A stretch of DNA of 64,000 nucleotides from Dioscorea cayenensis subsp. rotundata (GCF_009730915.1 NC_052483.1:124001-188000), one strand, 5' to 3'; shown: positions 34,106 through 46,500, counted from the stretch's first letter. Numbers and translations are program-made. The notes: generated by a model from the letters alone, not told the origin.

Positions 34106-37027
34106 CGGATATTGCGACGAAGCTCCGCAACGAAATCCCACAACCCAGAGATGCGATTGCTCCTGGTTTTATCACCTTCTTTTTTATATATATATATATC
34201 ATATTATTATTATTATTATTATTTAATTATACAAGAATATTCTTATTTTTACAGGCCTTTCACGGGTTTTTGATCGTTTTTGTCCAGCCTCTACAAGGAA
34301 CGCACCAGATAAACGAACCCGGAAAATGGAACCTATTATGCAACTGTTGAACAATATTCATATTACATAGGAACCGTGAATTTACCCACTGGTAAATACT
34401 TAAATACTCGTGTTTATGAATTCAAAATCTCTCAAATTATAATTTATTTTTTTAAGTAATTTTGTGTTAAAAATATTTTTTATTATCTCTTTAGAATTAC
34501 ATGGCTGAAGATTTAGAATTACATGACGGAAGATTTATTTATAAAAAAACTATAAGAAATAAAATAATAGAGTTCCTTAAATTCAAGGATCTAAATTGTA
34601 TAAAAGTTGGGTAGTGAAATTTGGCATGCAGATAGAGCTAGTGTGCAATGCCACGTGATTCCATTAGATCAATGACAACATGTGGAGAGCCATCAAAGGG
34701 ATCATCCGGGAGTTAGTTGATCCTAGCTAGTTGCCATAATGCCATTTGCCAAAGTGGGAAGTGGGGGCCCGGCGTCCAAGTTCAGTGGTGTGTTTCAACA
34801 TTTAATTAAACTACTATACACATGTACCACGGCATGAGAACCACGAGGAATTGAATGCCCTCTGACCTGTCTCCAGACTCCAGCCTCGTCGTGTAAAACA
34901 CTGCTTTGAATTTTTGTGGATGATGCTCACTGAGAGGACGATTTCAAGCAATAGTCAGCATCACTGAATCAAGACGTGACACAAACATGAATGTTAAAGG
35001 CCTAAACAACAATTGGGCCTGCCGATACAAGTTAAAATTTTGCTTCCTCTTCTTGGCTATCGCCCATCGCCATCACCACTATGTTGCACATGTTTCAGAC
35101 GTTGCCTATATCTCTTGTATTATTACAATTTAAAAGTCCAATTAACAAAGTTTGTAAGACATCTTCACCATAGCTAACACTGCTGCATTTCCAAGTCTTG
35201 TTCACTTGACAGGCTCTTCAAGACCCAAAGTAGGCCAACTCCTAGATCTCCTACTTGAAAATATCTTCTTGTTGTTGCTAACGTAGGGTCTCAACTCCCA
35301 ACTCCCAAGTACATTTCACCGCCACATATATTAAACCTGCTTATGTCCACAGAAACCAAGGAAGCAGAAAAATATCTGTGGATGGCATTTTGTGGGGCCA
35401 AAATTGAATATTTTAGTCTTGTAATGAAAGCGGAAATGAGGATGAGTCTGTTGAAAGTTGAAACAATGGGCTACATGTCTTCTTCCCCAAAGTTTGATGT
35501 TTATGCTTTCGGAGTTGTGATGACAGTTAATTACTGGAACAGATGTTGTTGGTGGATTGTCATTATTAGAGAGCTAGATTCAAAGTGATGCTGGGTAGTG
35601 ATCAGGATGATGCTCATTGCTGGCAGGGAATTGTCATTAGGGAAATAATTTTTAATTTTTAACTAAATTAATTGGACGTTTGAAGCATTCGGGTTCTAAT
35701 GTCTCTATATCACCAAGGATTAGAAAATCCCGATTGGCTTATGAGAACTTTTAATCAGTTCGGGTTATGTTTTTAGGAGTTCTATTCTAGTGTAGTTTTA
35801 GTTTTTTTTGTCTTCTTTGTTCTTTAAGTTCTGGTGGGCTCTATCTTGTTCTGTTTCAGTTTCCTTGTTTATGTGCCAACAAGAGCATATTCAGAACCCC
35901 AAGCATAAGATCTATAAGTATAAATAATTTTGGCCGGTATTGCATTTTGTTTTCAATAAAGTCAGTAATGCCACGGTCGATTCTGTTTATAGATGAGTTT
36001 TTCTCCTTTTGCAGCAGGCACTGAAAAGAAACATCAATAGTGACAAACTTCATTATTCTCATTTAATTCACTGATTCATATCAATCTAAATCACTGTACA
36101 AATTTGAATATATAAATTTCATAAATTAGGCCTAGAATTGCAGAGCAATATGACCATTCTGTATCTATTTTTCGGAATTGCAGGAACAAATAAATAATCA
36201 GCCAATCACTTGAATTAATATGCCTGAGATAGTTTCAAGTAAATATTTTAATTCCTATGTATGGTTTTGCTGTTAGATTAGTAGGATCCACATGCGTATC
36301 AGAAAAGAAAAACTAATTACCTGAACAAGAGATATATTGAATTGCAATTTGTCACCAAGTGTGAAATCAAATTAAAGTGATTAGTGGTCTATCACATTTA
36401 TTTAACGGGAAAAAAAAACTGTAATGAGACGTGTTTGACAAAGTAAATGAACCCAGCGTCATGGCTGGGAAAAAAGACAGGTATCCAGCTAAATTTGAGA
36501 ATAAACAACTATCAAAAGTTAATGATGTGACTACTGAATAACAAATATGTATGATGTTATACTCATAGGAAATAGTAAAGTACAACTTGCAATCAAAGCA
36601 GATAAAATGCAGAGAAAGCTCAAATCTTGGTTGAAAACTAAAATCTAGTCAACTATATGTGCGTCTGTGAAATATTGCAGTAGGTGTAAGCTCATTTAAT
36701 TTTCATCCGAGGAGAACAAGCAAATCAATTTCCTCCTCATGTCTTAGTCACAACCAAGTCTAGTATCTACAGTCCATGGAGAAAGATGGGGGGCAATATT
36801 CAACAAACTGAATTGCTTAGAAAATCATTGCGGAAATAATTATTCAACAATGATTGTTCCACAATGCTTAAAAGAAAAAAAGCTTGCAGTCACATCTCAG
36901 AGTATATATTAAATTGACTAAGGTGTTGGTCTCGTCCAGGTTGTTTGCCTTTTCATTGATCACCATTGTTTGTATCTGTCTGCCAAGAAGAGAAGAAGAG
37001 CAATAGAGAAACCATCAGCAAGTCACC
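34106..37027. other. Intergenic between HDR and the LysM kinase pair
   Basis: HDR 5' flank with (TA)n and (ATT)n at about 34184-34222, then unique-looking sequence with a kinase relic at 35440-35650. The last few hundred bases are the promoter side of the LYK gene. No other gene seen. Confidence 0.5.
35440..35650 (+). pseudogene. Receptor-kinase relic, probably LysM type
   Basis: The open frame ending at 35588 contains VETMGYMSSSPKFDVYAFGVVM. This matches the GTIGYIAPEYL...TPKLDVFAFGVVLLEL segment of the intact gene 1.5 kb downstream, with the APE-region residues deleted. The remainder decays within about 150 bases. It is probably the remains of a duplicated LYK copy. Confidence 0.5.
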
Positions 37028-38908
37028 ATGAAACACTTGTTGCAAATCAATATCATCCCCCTCATCTTCTTTATGCTCTGCACCTCAAACATCATCATGA
37101 TCATCAGAGCTCAGCAAGGATATGCAGGCAGTGGTGTGAACTGTAGCATCAAAGGCGACACAACTCCTCCATCCCCATCCTACCTTTACACCTGCAACGG
37201 CTATCATCTCTCTTGCAATACTTTTCTTGTATTTAACTCCCAGCCAAACTTCACTTCAGTGTCCTCCATATCCAATCTCATGTCCATACAACCCTCTGAG
37301 CTTGCCAAGATAAACAGCGTTACAAAATCTCACAAGTTTACACAAGGCAAGGAGGTGATCATCCCTGTCAACTGCTCTTGCTCAGGTCAGTACTACCAGG
37401 CCAACACATATTATGTGATAGGAGACAGTGATACTTACTATTCTCTGGCAACCTATGTTTACCAGGGACTTAGTTCCTGCAGTTCCCTAGCAAACCAGAA
37501 TCCTTATGATCATAATGACTTGTATGCTGGACTTAAATTGTTAGTACCTCTTAGGTGTGCTTGTCCTACAAAATATCAAACTAACAATGGCATCCACTAT
37601 CTCTTAACATACCCCATTTTTGAGAATGATAGCATATCAGACCTACGTGAGAGATTCAAAGTTAGTGAACAAAGCATCGTTTCTGCGAATGGGTTCAGTG
37701 AGGAAGACCCTGTTATATTTCCATTCACCACTGTTTTGATTCCTTTGCCAACACCACCTTCAAGCAACCAAACCATAATTCACCACCCAGTTCAATATCC
37801 TCCACCGGGTGCCACCCCTGGACCAGTACTTGCTCCTCCTGTCATGACTCAGGGATCAAAAGGAAGACGTCCTCTGTGGTTTGGTATTGGAGCTGCTTTC
37901 ATTTTCATCATCAGTGCTACTATTGCTCTGTATTTTCTTCGCAAGATAGTTGCAGAGGCTGCTGCTAAGAAGAAGATGATGAAGAGGAAGAGATGTGTTC
38001 TGCCTAAAGAAATTCTTGAATATCAGGTTGGTGCAGGTCATGCACTTAAAGTGTTTGGAATGGAGGAACTGGAAGCAGCGACAGATGACTTCAGCTCAGA
38101 GCGCAGGCTTGGGGGTTCAGTGTACAAGGGAGTGCTCAGAGGTGCTCTAATGGCCATTAAGGAGACTTGCAGAGAAGCTTCAAAGGAGGTCAATATACTG
38201 CACAAGCTCAACCATTTCAATCTCATTAGCCTTGCCGGCGTGAGCTTAGGCATGGACAACTGTTATCTGGTGTATGAGTACATGGAGAATGGTTCTCTGA
38301 AAGATTGGCTTTATAACAATAGACATTGGTGTTTGAAACAGAGGATTCAGATTGCTGTAGATGTGGCTGAGGGACTTGACTATCTCCACAACTTTGCAGA
38401 GCCACCATACGTGCACAATGACATTAAGAGCAGTAACATTCTCCTGAATGGGAACTTGAGAGCAAAGATTTCAAATTTTTCTCAGGCGAGAGCATCAGAG
38501 TGGAAGAAAGGTGGTTGTGAAATCACAGAGAACGTGAAAGGAACTATTGGTTACATTGCACCAGAGTATCTAGAATCAGGAATGGTGACTCCAAAGCTTG
38601 ATGTGTTTGCCTTTGGAGTGGTCTTGCTGGAGTTGATCACAGGGAAGGATCCTGTGTTTGAGCAGGATGGAAAGGAAAGGCTCTTATCAGCAGTGATAAT
38701 AATGTCCCTGAATGAAGAAGCCAAGCTAATAACTGAGTTCATCGGTCCTGCTATGAGGGATGATAGTCAGCTTGATCTTGTAATGGCAATGGTGAAGCTA
38801 AGTGTGGCATGTTTGAATCATGATCCAGAGAGCAGGCCTAGCATGAAGGAAGTTGTCTCAATTCTTTCAATAATCCAATCAGAGTTAATGAGCCGAGAGA
38901 TAGTTTAG
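37028..38908 (+). CDS. LysM receptor-like pseudokinase, LYK4/LYK5 type
   Basis: Plasma-membrane receptor of the LYR clade; relatives bind chitin oligomers and signal through an active partner kinase such as CERK1. A single 626-residue exon. It has a signal peptide (about 1-28), then three LysM domains joined by Cys-x-Cys pairs (CSC and CAC), then a Pro-rich stalk. The membrane helix is at about 283-303 (FGIGAAFIFIISATIALYFL). The kinase-like domain runs from about 343 to the end. The glycine loop is lost (RRLGGSVYKG). The beta-3 Lys is kept (AIKE, about 376). HRD is HND (YVHNDIKSSNILL) and DFG is SNF (ISNFSQAR), so catalysis is very unlikely. The APE segment is kept (GYIAPEYLESG). The frame is fully intact, unlike several neighbours. 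The stop lies 265 bp from the stop of the convergent NFR5-like gene. Confidence 0.9.
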   Translation: MKHLLQINIIPLIFFMLCTSNIIMIIRAQQGYAGSGVNCSIKGDTTPPSPSYLYTCNGYHLSCNTFLVFNSQPNFTSVSSISNLMSIQPSELAKINSVTKSHKFTQGKEVIIPVNCSCSGQYYQANTYYVIGDSDTYYSLATYVYQGLSSCSSLANQNPYDHNDLYAGLKLLVPLRCACPTKYQTNNGIHYLLTYPIFENDSISDLRERFKVSEQSIVSANGFSEEDPVIFPFTTVLIPLPTPPSSNQTIIHHPVQYPPPGATPGPVLAPPVMTQGSKGRRPLWFGIGAAFIFIISATIALYFLRKIVAEAAAKKKMMKRKRCVLPKEILEYQVGAGHALKVFGMEELEAATDDFSSERRLGGSVYKGVLRGALMAIKETCREASKEVNILHKLNHFNLISLAGVSLGMDNCYLVYEYMENGSLKDWLYNNRHWCLKQRIQIAVDVAEGLDYLHNFAEPPYVHNDIKSSNILLNGNLRAKISNFSQARASEWKKGGCEITENVKGTIGYIAPEYLESGMVTPKLDVFAFGVVLLELITGKDPVFEQDGKERLLSAVIIMSLNEEAKLITEFIGPAMRDDSQLDLVMAMVKLSVACLNHDPESRPSMKEVVSILSIIQSELMSREIV

Positions 38909-39173
38909 TTTAGTTTAGTTTAGTAACAAATCAAACTTCTGTGAAACAAATTAACCAATGTAGTGCATCAATTTCTGCAAATTCTGTTAAGGCATACATG
39001 TCATACAATGTATTATTGCAGTTTCTAAAAATCAAAATATGAGATATAACAGAACAACTGATTAATGTAGTGCAACATGCAGGATCAATGTTGTGGTAAC
39101 TATTATAATATGTCTGTTTATACAGTGAGTGATGCAAGTTGAATCTTTAGCATGATTGATGATAGGAGATATC

Positions 39174-41175
39174 TCAGCGAGCCACAGGGTTTGTCATCAC
39201 AACCTTGTACTCTGTATTGGAAATCCACAACCTCTCACACTCATCATTACTGCATGATTGAGCTAGAACAGAGAGACTGAAAACCATCTCAGACATGCTT
39301 GGCCTCTCTGAAGCTTTATCCGAAGTGCATGCCCTTGCCATTGCTGCCACGCTCAGAGCTCCATCCACTGGATAAAAACCCTGCAACTTGGGATCCATCC
39401 ATTTCTTCAACATCTCCTCCCTCTTCTCATCCGCTTCCATCACCATCCTTATCTCCTTCCATAAGACACCAGCATTCTCAGCATCCCTCCTCCCAGACAG
39501 CAACTCTAAGAGAACAACCCCGAAGGCGAAAACATCAATGCTCGGCGACACAGCTACCGTCGCAGGCTTCGCCATGGAGAAGTTTGCTATCTTGGCCTTG
39601 AAGCGGCCACCGAGAAGTATGTTACTACTCCTGATGTCTCTGTGAACTATGCTTGGCCTGATATGTGAATGGATGTAGTGAAGGCCATTGGCAACGTCCA
39701 GTGCTATGTTCAGCCTCTGTTTCCATGAGAGGAAGGTGAATTTGTTTGAAGAACAAGATGACTTCATGGGGAACAACCATGTATCCAAGGATGTATTTTC
39801 AGCAAACTCATACACAAGGAAAAAATCCTCCTTACGAGCAGAGACTCCTCTCAACTTAACCAAGTTTGCATGGCTAAGCCTCTGCAAGATGGTCAGTTCC
39901 TCAGTGATATCACGTCTGGCCCTCTTCACCGCAAACACCTCTCCATTGAGCGTGGCTTTGTAGACTGAACCATCTATTCTACACTTGTCATCTAGATTCA
40001 TGGTAGCTGCCATGATGACTTCAATATCATACAAAATGGGATTATCCAAATAGGTTGAAACCCCAAGCAGCAGCTTATCAGCCACAGTCTTACTCTGTCC
40101 AGATGAAGAAGAACCACAGCTGGTTTTTTTGTTAGAATTGAGAAGATCAGCAGTATCCAAACATGATGAACCCGTGCAAACCAAAGACACAGCCTTTCTT
40201 CGTTCATGGCTATACCTGAAGTAAGCAAGCACCAACAAGGACCACAAAGCCAAGGCCAGAGCAACTCCTAACGTGGCTGATAGTATGACAATGGTTCTCT
40301 CTAGCTTTTCAGACTTGCGTCCCGGAGCGTCGGAAAGAGAGCTGTTATTATAGTAGATTGGTGGAGGAAAGACTGGCAGCTGTGAAACTGGAATCAAGAT
40401 AGGGAGTGCAACAGCAGCTGTGAAGTTACGGTAATTGTTGAAGGTTTGTATGGTAGCTTCAGAGGTATTCATCTGTTTGCTGAGGGTGGCAATGTCATCC
40501 CCACGCTGCCATACGTACGTCAAGAGCTGGTTGATGCCGGAGTCCAACTCAGCCTTTGTAACACACCTGCAATGCAATGGAAACAACACCTCTTGGCCAA
40601 CCTTGAGATTGGTTGGAACCAGAGAAGGGTTCATCTCCCCCACCGCATTGAAATCAGTGAGGTTTTCGAAGCTGCTGATGGAGACTGAGTAGAAGTTGTC
40701 ACCGGACTTCATCAGATATGAGACGTTGGCGACGGACTGGTTGCCGGAGCAACCGCAAGAGATGGGAATGAGGAGGAGTTGGCCGGGGAAGATAGGTGGC
40801 ATCCTCGGAGGAAAGGTTGTTGGCTCTTTGTATTAAGGAACGGCTGACACCGAAGAGATCCGAGATGTGGCCGGTGTCCAACAAGTCCGGCGACTGGGCT
40901 CGGTAGATAACATAAGTTTTGCAGGTTGTGGACGTTTTGGACGTGCAGGAGAAGGATGTCGTGTTGGTGTTTGTGGTTGTCTGAGCTTCAACGAGGTTGA
41001 CGGTATTGGTGGTGGAGGAGAGAAGGGTGATGATGGTGATGAGGACTTGGGAGAAGAAGAACCATGGGGTGGCCCATGGATATACAATAGATGATGGTAT
41101 TGGTACTTTTTTTCTATTTGGTATTTGGTTTTGGTTTTGAGGTATAGAGTGGAAAATGATGAAGTTTAAAATCAT
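39174..41175 (-). CDS. LysM receptor kinase, NFR5/NFP (LYR1) type, one frame break
   Basis: Receptor clade used for lipo-chitooligosaccharide perception in symbiosis. The N-terminal frame (41175 to about 40800) has a hydrophobic leader ending near VNLVEAQ and the first LysM (CKTYVIYRAQSPDLLDTG, ANNLSSEDA). The downstream frame (about 40802 to 39174) has ISCGCSGNQSVANVSYL, a second LysM, CRC, a third LysM, and a membrane helix (ILSATLGVALALALWSLLVLA). It then has the juxtamembrane ADKLLLGVSTYL, which is typical of the clade. The kinase has FAVKRA and HRDIRSSNILL. DFG is replaced by ANF, and the activation loop is almost absent: IANFSMAKP is followed at once by SPSIDVFAFGVVLLELLSG, as in NFR5 itself. 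No intron. Near 40800-40810 the two frames are offset by one base, which would truncate the receptor in LysM1 unless it is a sequence error. The only upstream Met is at 41175. Confidence 0.85.
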
Positions 41176-41398
41176 GTTAATAATTTAAGCTTATTAATGT
41201 GTAATTTTCTATGATGTTATATAATTATTGAAAATAAGTAGTCATTATTGGCAGGACATTTTGTCGTTAGCTGGGGGAATATATGCCTTAACTCATTCCT
41301 TTTTTTGTCATATGATTCCACATTGCTATCTTCTACCAGAATTCAATTGGTTACAGAACATATGTTAGTGTTTTAAGAAATAATCAAACGGTGATTTC

Positions 41399-41436
<38 letters not shown>

Positions 41437-41700
41437 GCTCTATATATATATACACTAATATTGTTTGTTTTTATTAATTTTCTGAACAACTTGTGATTTT
41501 TTGAAGTGCAGTTGAGATGATGGGAGATATAAACTTTAAATGAATGTTCTAAAATGGGTTGAAAGTACATGCAGGTATTGAGTACACAAAAAAAATTCCC
41601 AGAAGCTTGATGATAGATTACTCTAGCTGCAATTGTTTTGTTTTGAAGGGATTTTGAAATTTTCAGTTCAGCATACAGAGGAAAAAAAATTATCGGGTAA
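41176..41700. other. Upstream region of the NFR5-like gene
   Basis: AT-rich, with a (CT)n run at about 41401-41433 and (TA)n behind it. No gene. Confidence 0.5.
41401..41433. repeat. (CT)n microsatellite upstream of NFR5-like gene
   Basis: About 16 CT units, read as (GA)n in the direction of the NFR5-like gene, whose ATG is about 230 bp away. Such tracts can act as GAGA-type promoter elements, but a function here is only inferred. Confidence 0.9.
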
Positions 41701-42330
41701 TCAACTTCCATGCTAATTCTTGGAGCTCAAAATGGCGAAGAATTTTCCGTCAGTGCCAGTTTGTGCAACCTATATGGAGTTTCTTCTTGCACTTTTTCGG
41801 TTTACCGGCACTCCCGTCCTCCTTGGGTGAGGTGTGGGAGTCCTGGTGGTTCAAACTTCGGCCTTGTCTGCGTTCCTTAAGTGGCCTCATTATTAAAACG
41901 GTTGCTTGGCATGTCTGGATTGCTAGGAATGATTGCATTTTTAATGTTGTCTGCGTTTCTCCTTCTTCTATTATCTCCAAAGTTGCCCATGTGTTGATCC
42001 TGTGGTTTTCTGCAGCCTCTCCCTCTCAGCAGGCGAGTTTTGGTGAGCATACTTCTACTCTTCGTCGCAGCTTGGTGTTCTTTGGGCAGCAGGAGGATCC
42101 CACCGGTGGAGCTGCTCCCGGTGGAGGGGACCCTAATCAGGCACTGGGGTAGTGCTCTTCTGTATGGGTCTTGGCCAGTCGGGTGTTGACTGGTTTGTTT
42201 TGCTCCCACTTCTAGTGGGATTTTGTGTTTCTGTTGTTGTTTCTGACCGGTTGGTCGACTTTTTGATCTTTCGACTTTTATCATGGCAGTGTGGTTTTAT
42301 CCACTTTTTCATATGGCGAAGAATATATAT
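41701..42330 (+). mobile_element. LINE retrotransposon 3' end with zf-RVT coding remnant
   Basis: The frame up to the stop at 42152 is the C-terminal part of a plant non-LTR retrotransposon ORF2. It includes LPSSLGEVWESWW, TVAWHVWIARNDCIFN (the zf-RVT region) and VLILWFSAASP followed by LRRSLVFFGQQ. After the stop comes a 3'UTR-like stretch of about 150 bp ending GTGTGGTTTTATCCACTTTTT near 42312. No poly(A) of its own remains visible because another element abuts it. It is truncated at the 5' side at about 41701. This copy anchors the identity of the dispersed tail signatures. Confidence 0.75.
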
Positions 42331-42760
42331 TTTTTTATTTTTTTGGTTAAACCGAGCTACATAGTAGCTATTTATATTGATAACAAAAACTGTTAATACA
42401 ACTTGGAAACAACACAAATAACAAACAACCACACTCACAGACACAATCCTAGACAAAATACAGAAAAAACTGGAAATTTCTAAAACATGTTAAGCTAACA
42501 AGCCAGCCTGCTGAATTGTCTTCATAAACCAACAGAGATAGCCTAGAAATTCCCATGCCCCGTCCAGCCAAAGAAGTGACAAAGAATATTAGCAATAGCA
42601 ATCAATCCAAAAGGCCTGAAAGGGATCTGACGGCGAACAATGCAAGAAAAAATAGGCAGAGAAAACGTCCAGAAATGATACTGCATGATCCATAATAATA
42701 ATAATAATAATAATAATAATATATATGCAAAGCATTGTAACATTTACTCGGTTTCTTGGT
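42318..42760 (-). mobile_element. Second retroelement 3' end with poly(A), opposite orientation
   Basis: On the minus strand a TG-rich 3'UTR-like sequence ends in GTAGCTCGGTTTAACC followed by A-rich sequence (to about 42318), the mark of a retroposed 3' end. Upstream is a short coding-like piece (FRPFGLIAIANILCHFFGW) and then (AAT)n at 42695-42722. The family is not certain and its tail differs from the common LINE signature. Confidence 0.4.
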
Positions 42761-43501
42761 GCACTAGATTTCTTTGGATTTCTCCTATTCAGTTAACCAT
42801 CTTATTATTGGTAAGATGGATTAAAAATTCATGCTTCTCTTCTGCATAAGCTGGCATTATATCCTGTTCCAACAAGTGATGGACTTTTCAAAGTTATAAA
42901 GCTTGCATTACAATAATCATCAGGTCTCTCCATCAATACAGAGACCAGGCAATTTGTTCTCGAATTCTAATTTTCAAATCAAACACAGTTTCAGGTTCAG
43001 GAAACAGGAACCAGTTCTTGTTAAGCTTGAGCAAATACACAAACATTAGAAGACAAAAAGGATATCAAACTGATATATGATATTGCTAAAAAAACAAAGC
43101 ATCCAAATGGAAATAGACCAGAAGAGGATAAATAATATATCTTGCGTCGATAAGTTAGAGGTTGCTATCAGCCAGGACACCAACCACAAAGCAATCATTC
43201 TAATTGAATGAACGCACAAAAATAAAGATATAATTTAGAATAAACATAGACATATTCCAATCATTCTGAACATTTCACAAGTTCTAATTTATTCAATATC
43301 AATGGTAATTTTGATGTTCCTATCATTCAAGTGATTAATGGAGAGTACAATTTGCAGTCTCTCTCCTTTACTTTTTCTTTTTCTTCCTTTCCGTTGATAA
43401 ACAAACACAAATTTTCCTATAAACTGAAGTCCGGCATTTTGAAACAAGGACAGTGACTATAAATGCTATGTGAACAGGAATGATTCGATGCAGAGGTTTT
43501 A
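42761..43501. other. Intergenic, 3' side of DA1-like gene
   Basis: No recognised feature; probably includes the 3'UTR and terminator of the DA1-like gene. Confidence 0.5.
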
Positions 43502-46500
43502 CTATGGAAAGCTCCCCGTCATCCTAATGTGGTCAAGGGTTCGCTTGAGACCGAACTGAAGAACTGCTTGGTTGCCAGCACGGAAACCATCACCATATGC
43601 TGATGAAGTATCTGATTCTATCTGATGTTTGAAAAACTCTCCAAGCTTCCTCTCAAATTGAGATTTTGCACCTTTTTTTGATGGACCAGTTGAAGAAGAG
43701 GATGAGGTGGAGGCAACATTACTACCGGAACCTGACATTATTTCAGAATCCAACCACATATGAGCAAGCACCTGGCAAATGCCTTCTTCGACTTCTTGGC
43801 TAAGAGAACGGTATCCTGCACCCAAATAAAGACCTCTCTTTAGCACAATTGCAGTAAGATAAACAGAACTTTGCACCACTACATTATACCAATGTAAGGC
43901 TTAAAAAAACCATATGATGTGAAATTTTCTTCTCTTCCCACTCCAAGTGCGCAATAATAAATGCTTGTCAAAGATGAGCATGTGTCTTCTCGATTTGAAT
44001 ACAATTATGCACAATTACAAGAAACTAAAGATTCATTTTTGCTTAAACCTTGAATTATGGTTTCACTATACACAACCACTTTAGTTGTGTAGGTTCAACT
44101 ATATAAAAGATGATCCATATATGATTGATAGAATCCTTCTAAAGTTGAAGGTTGAAGAACATAATGTTGAGCATACTGAGACGGCGGTGTTTAAACAAAT
44201 AAATGACAACATAATAGGAAAAATATCAAAATGGAGACTTCAACTGCGCACAAGATGAAGGCTGTTTCAAGCAGTGTAAGCTATGCCTGTTGTATACTAG
44301 TATAGTAAGAGAGATGGTCCAAATTGTTATGATAAGAAAGGGGAAGAGAAACCAAAGAAGACAAGGACAGAAACATGATATCGAGGTAAGACTACAAAAG
44401 AAAGAGAAGGATGAGTGAGGAAGGGGAAGCTGCCTCTTTGACCATACAGCTTCAAACAAGACTTTTTTGTTATTGTTGTTGTACCATACCTTGATCCTTG
44501 GCCCCCATATTATCTACATTTGGGTCATAATTCTAACAGATGATGAACAATCTCAAGATGAACCACACCCTCATTGACCAATTTACCGCAAAAACAACAC
44601 TATAAAATCAATGCATTTGTGCAATAAGTGTGATGTATCGGTTCAATAACTTAAAGTCTTAAACCTGTCAGAATTAGAAATGTAAACCTGCTAGAAAACA
44701 AAGGCAAAGACCCAAAAACCAGGTAGTACCTTTAAGCCTCAACCATGCATGCATCATTTCATGAGCAAGAATTGAGCCTGTCAACAACCTGCATTAAGAA
44801 CAAATTCAAGCATCTCTTGATTATTAGAAATTACAAGCATTTCATATTTGAATGCAGACAAGAAATTGCTTAATACTAGGTGAAAATCATGGCAAGTAGT
44901 GCTAAAAGAAAAACATGGAAATCAGGTAAAATAGTATTGTTAAAGTTGGGATGGATAAACTACATAATATTTGAAAGCAACAAGTATATAATAAAGGACA
45001 ATTACCTTGGAAGCCCATATAAAATAAGAATAGCTGTCACTTCACATCGCCTAGTGAGCCTATATGGCTCTGTTATCATATCCATGAATCTGTTTCCAGC
45101 CCCAATCTTTGGCCTCCGCAAAATCTGTTCAATATTAACTTCTTCAGAACTAAAATAACTCAGACAAGCATATCTGAAATATATCGGGAAACGAAAACAA
45201 CTCATATATATGCTTTATAGTGAGAACTCTTACAGTGCTGACAGTTTGCTCTTCAGACAAGCAGAGCCCTCTTGTTTCAGGTAGGTGATGATGCCCCTTT
45301 TCAAATGGAATGAAAAAAATCAGTTGAAGGAAAAAAATATTCAAGTATATTATCAATCTTGTAATGAAACAATGAAGATTTTTATACAGTGGCCTTACAT
45401 GCTTCTCTCCTTCCATGGCCTCATTCAGTGCCGGCCTCTCAACCAAAAGCAATGGAACCTGTTGTTCTATTTTCATGTTTAGTCCTTCATAGAACTCCTG
45501 TATATCAAGGTAAAGAGGCTGGCATTCACTGGTATCCATAATTGAAGAATCCAGACACTCCAGGCAGAGCTTTCGTCCATCATCCAAAGCAACATATCTT
45601 ACGTCTCTAGACTGAGATTTTGTATAAACAAACGCAAAAATGATTGCTGGAGCATGAGAAATTAAAAAACCAAGATGCAACTTCAGAATCCACATGCAAG
45701 ATGATACCATGGTGTAATTAAAAAGAGTTCTCAATATTTATACATTTTTATATGTGTACATCACTGAGGGCATCTACAGATGCTTAGAAAAAACTGACAA
45801 AGATATGGATACTTGCAATAAACAAAGAAATAATTTAAACCAACCTCCATACGTTCACAGCTGCAGCACCGTGGAGTTCCATCAACTTCATGTGATGGGC
45901 AGTATTTCTGCCCCCAGAAAGGGTGCGCCCTGTACTCAATGAGACCATTCATATTCGTCGGGATCTGAATGGAAAACATACTGACTGCATGTTAGACATT
46001 TTAAAGAAGGCTCACAATATATTTATGATTCTATCATATATTCTAGGAGAATGAATTCCTAAAGTTGTTCGCAAATAACATTCCCATTTTCTTATTTTAT
46101 TATAAGAGTTAAAATAAATAAATAAATAAGGCATATGAACAAAAGCATCAGTCCAAAGTAGAACATTTAGAATTCATAGTGAAGACTATTTGATGTTGGT
46201 GAGAAATCCACAGAAGATGCATCGCTTAAATAGAAAATAATGAATTCAACTAGGAACACACACTTGAAAGAACAGTAGAGTGGAACAAGAATTACTTACA
46301 AATTGCTTACAGACATCACATTTTGGATGATATTGCTCCTTGTAACAAGCTTTGTGATATGGGTAGTTCCCAGACATAGAGAACTGTGCAAAAGAAGCTA
46401 GGAGACTTCAGAAGAAAATTTTAATGCACTTCCCCTGAGGGAAACAAACAGTTTATAACCAACATTACCTCATAGTCAGATATTGGTTGATTACAAGCAT

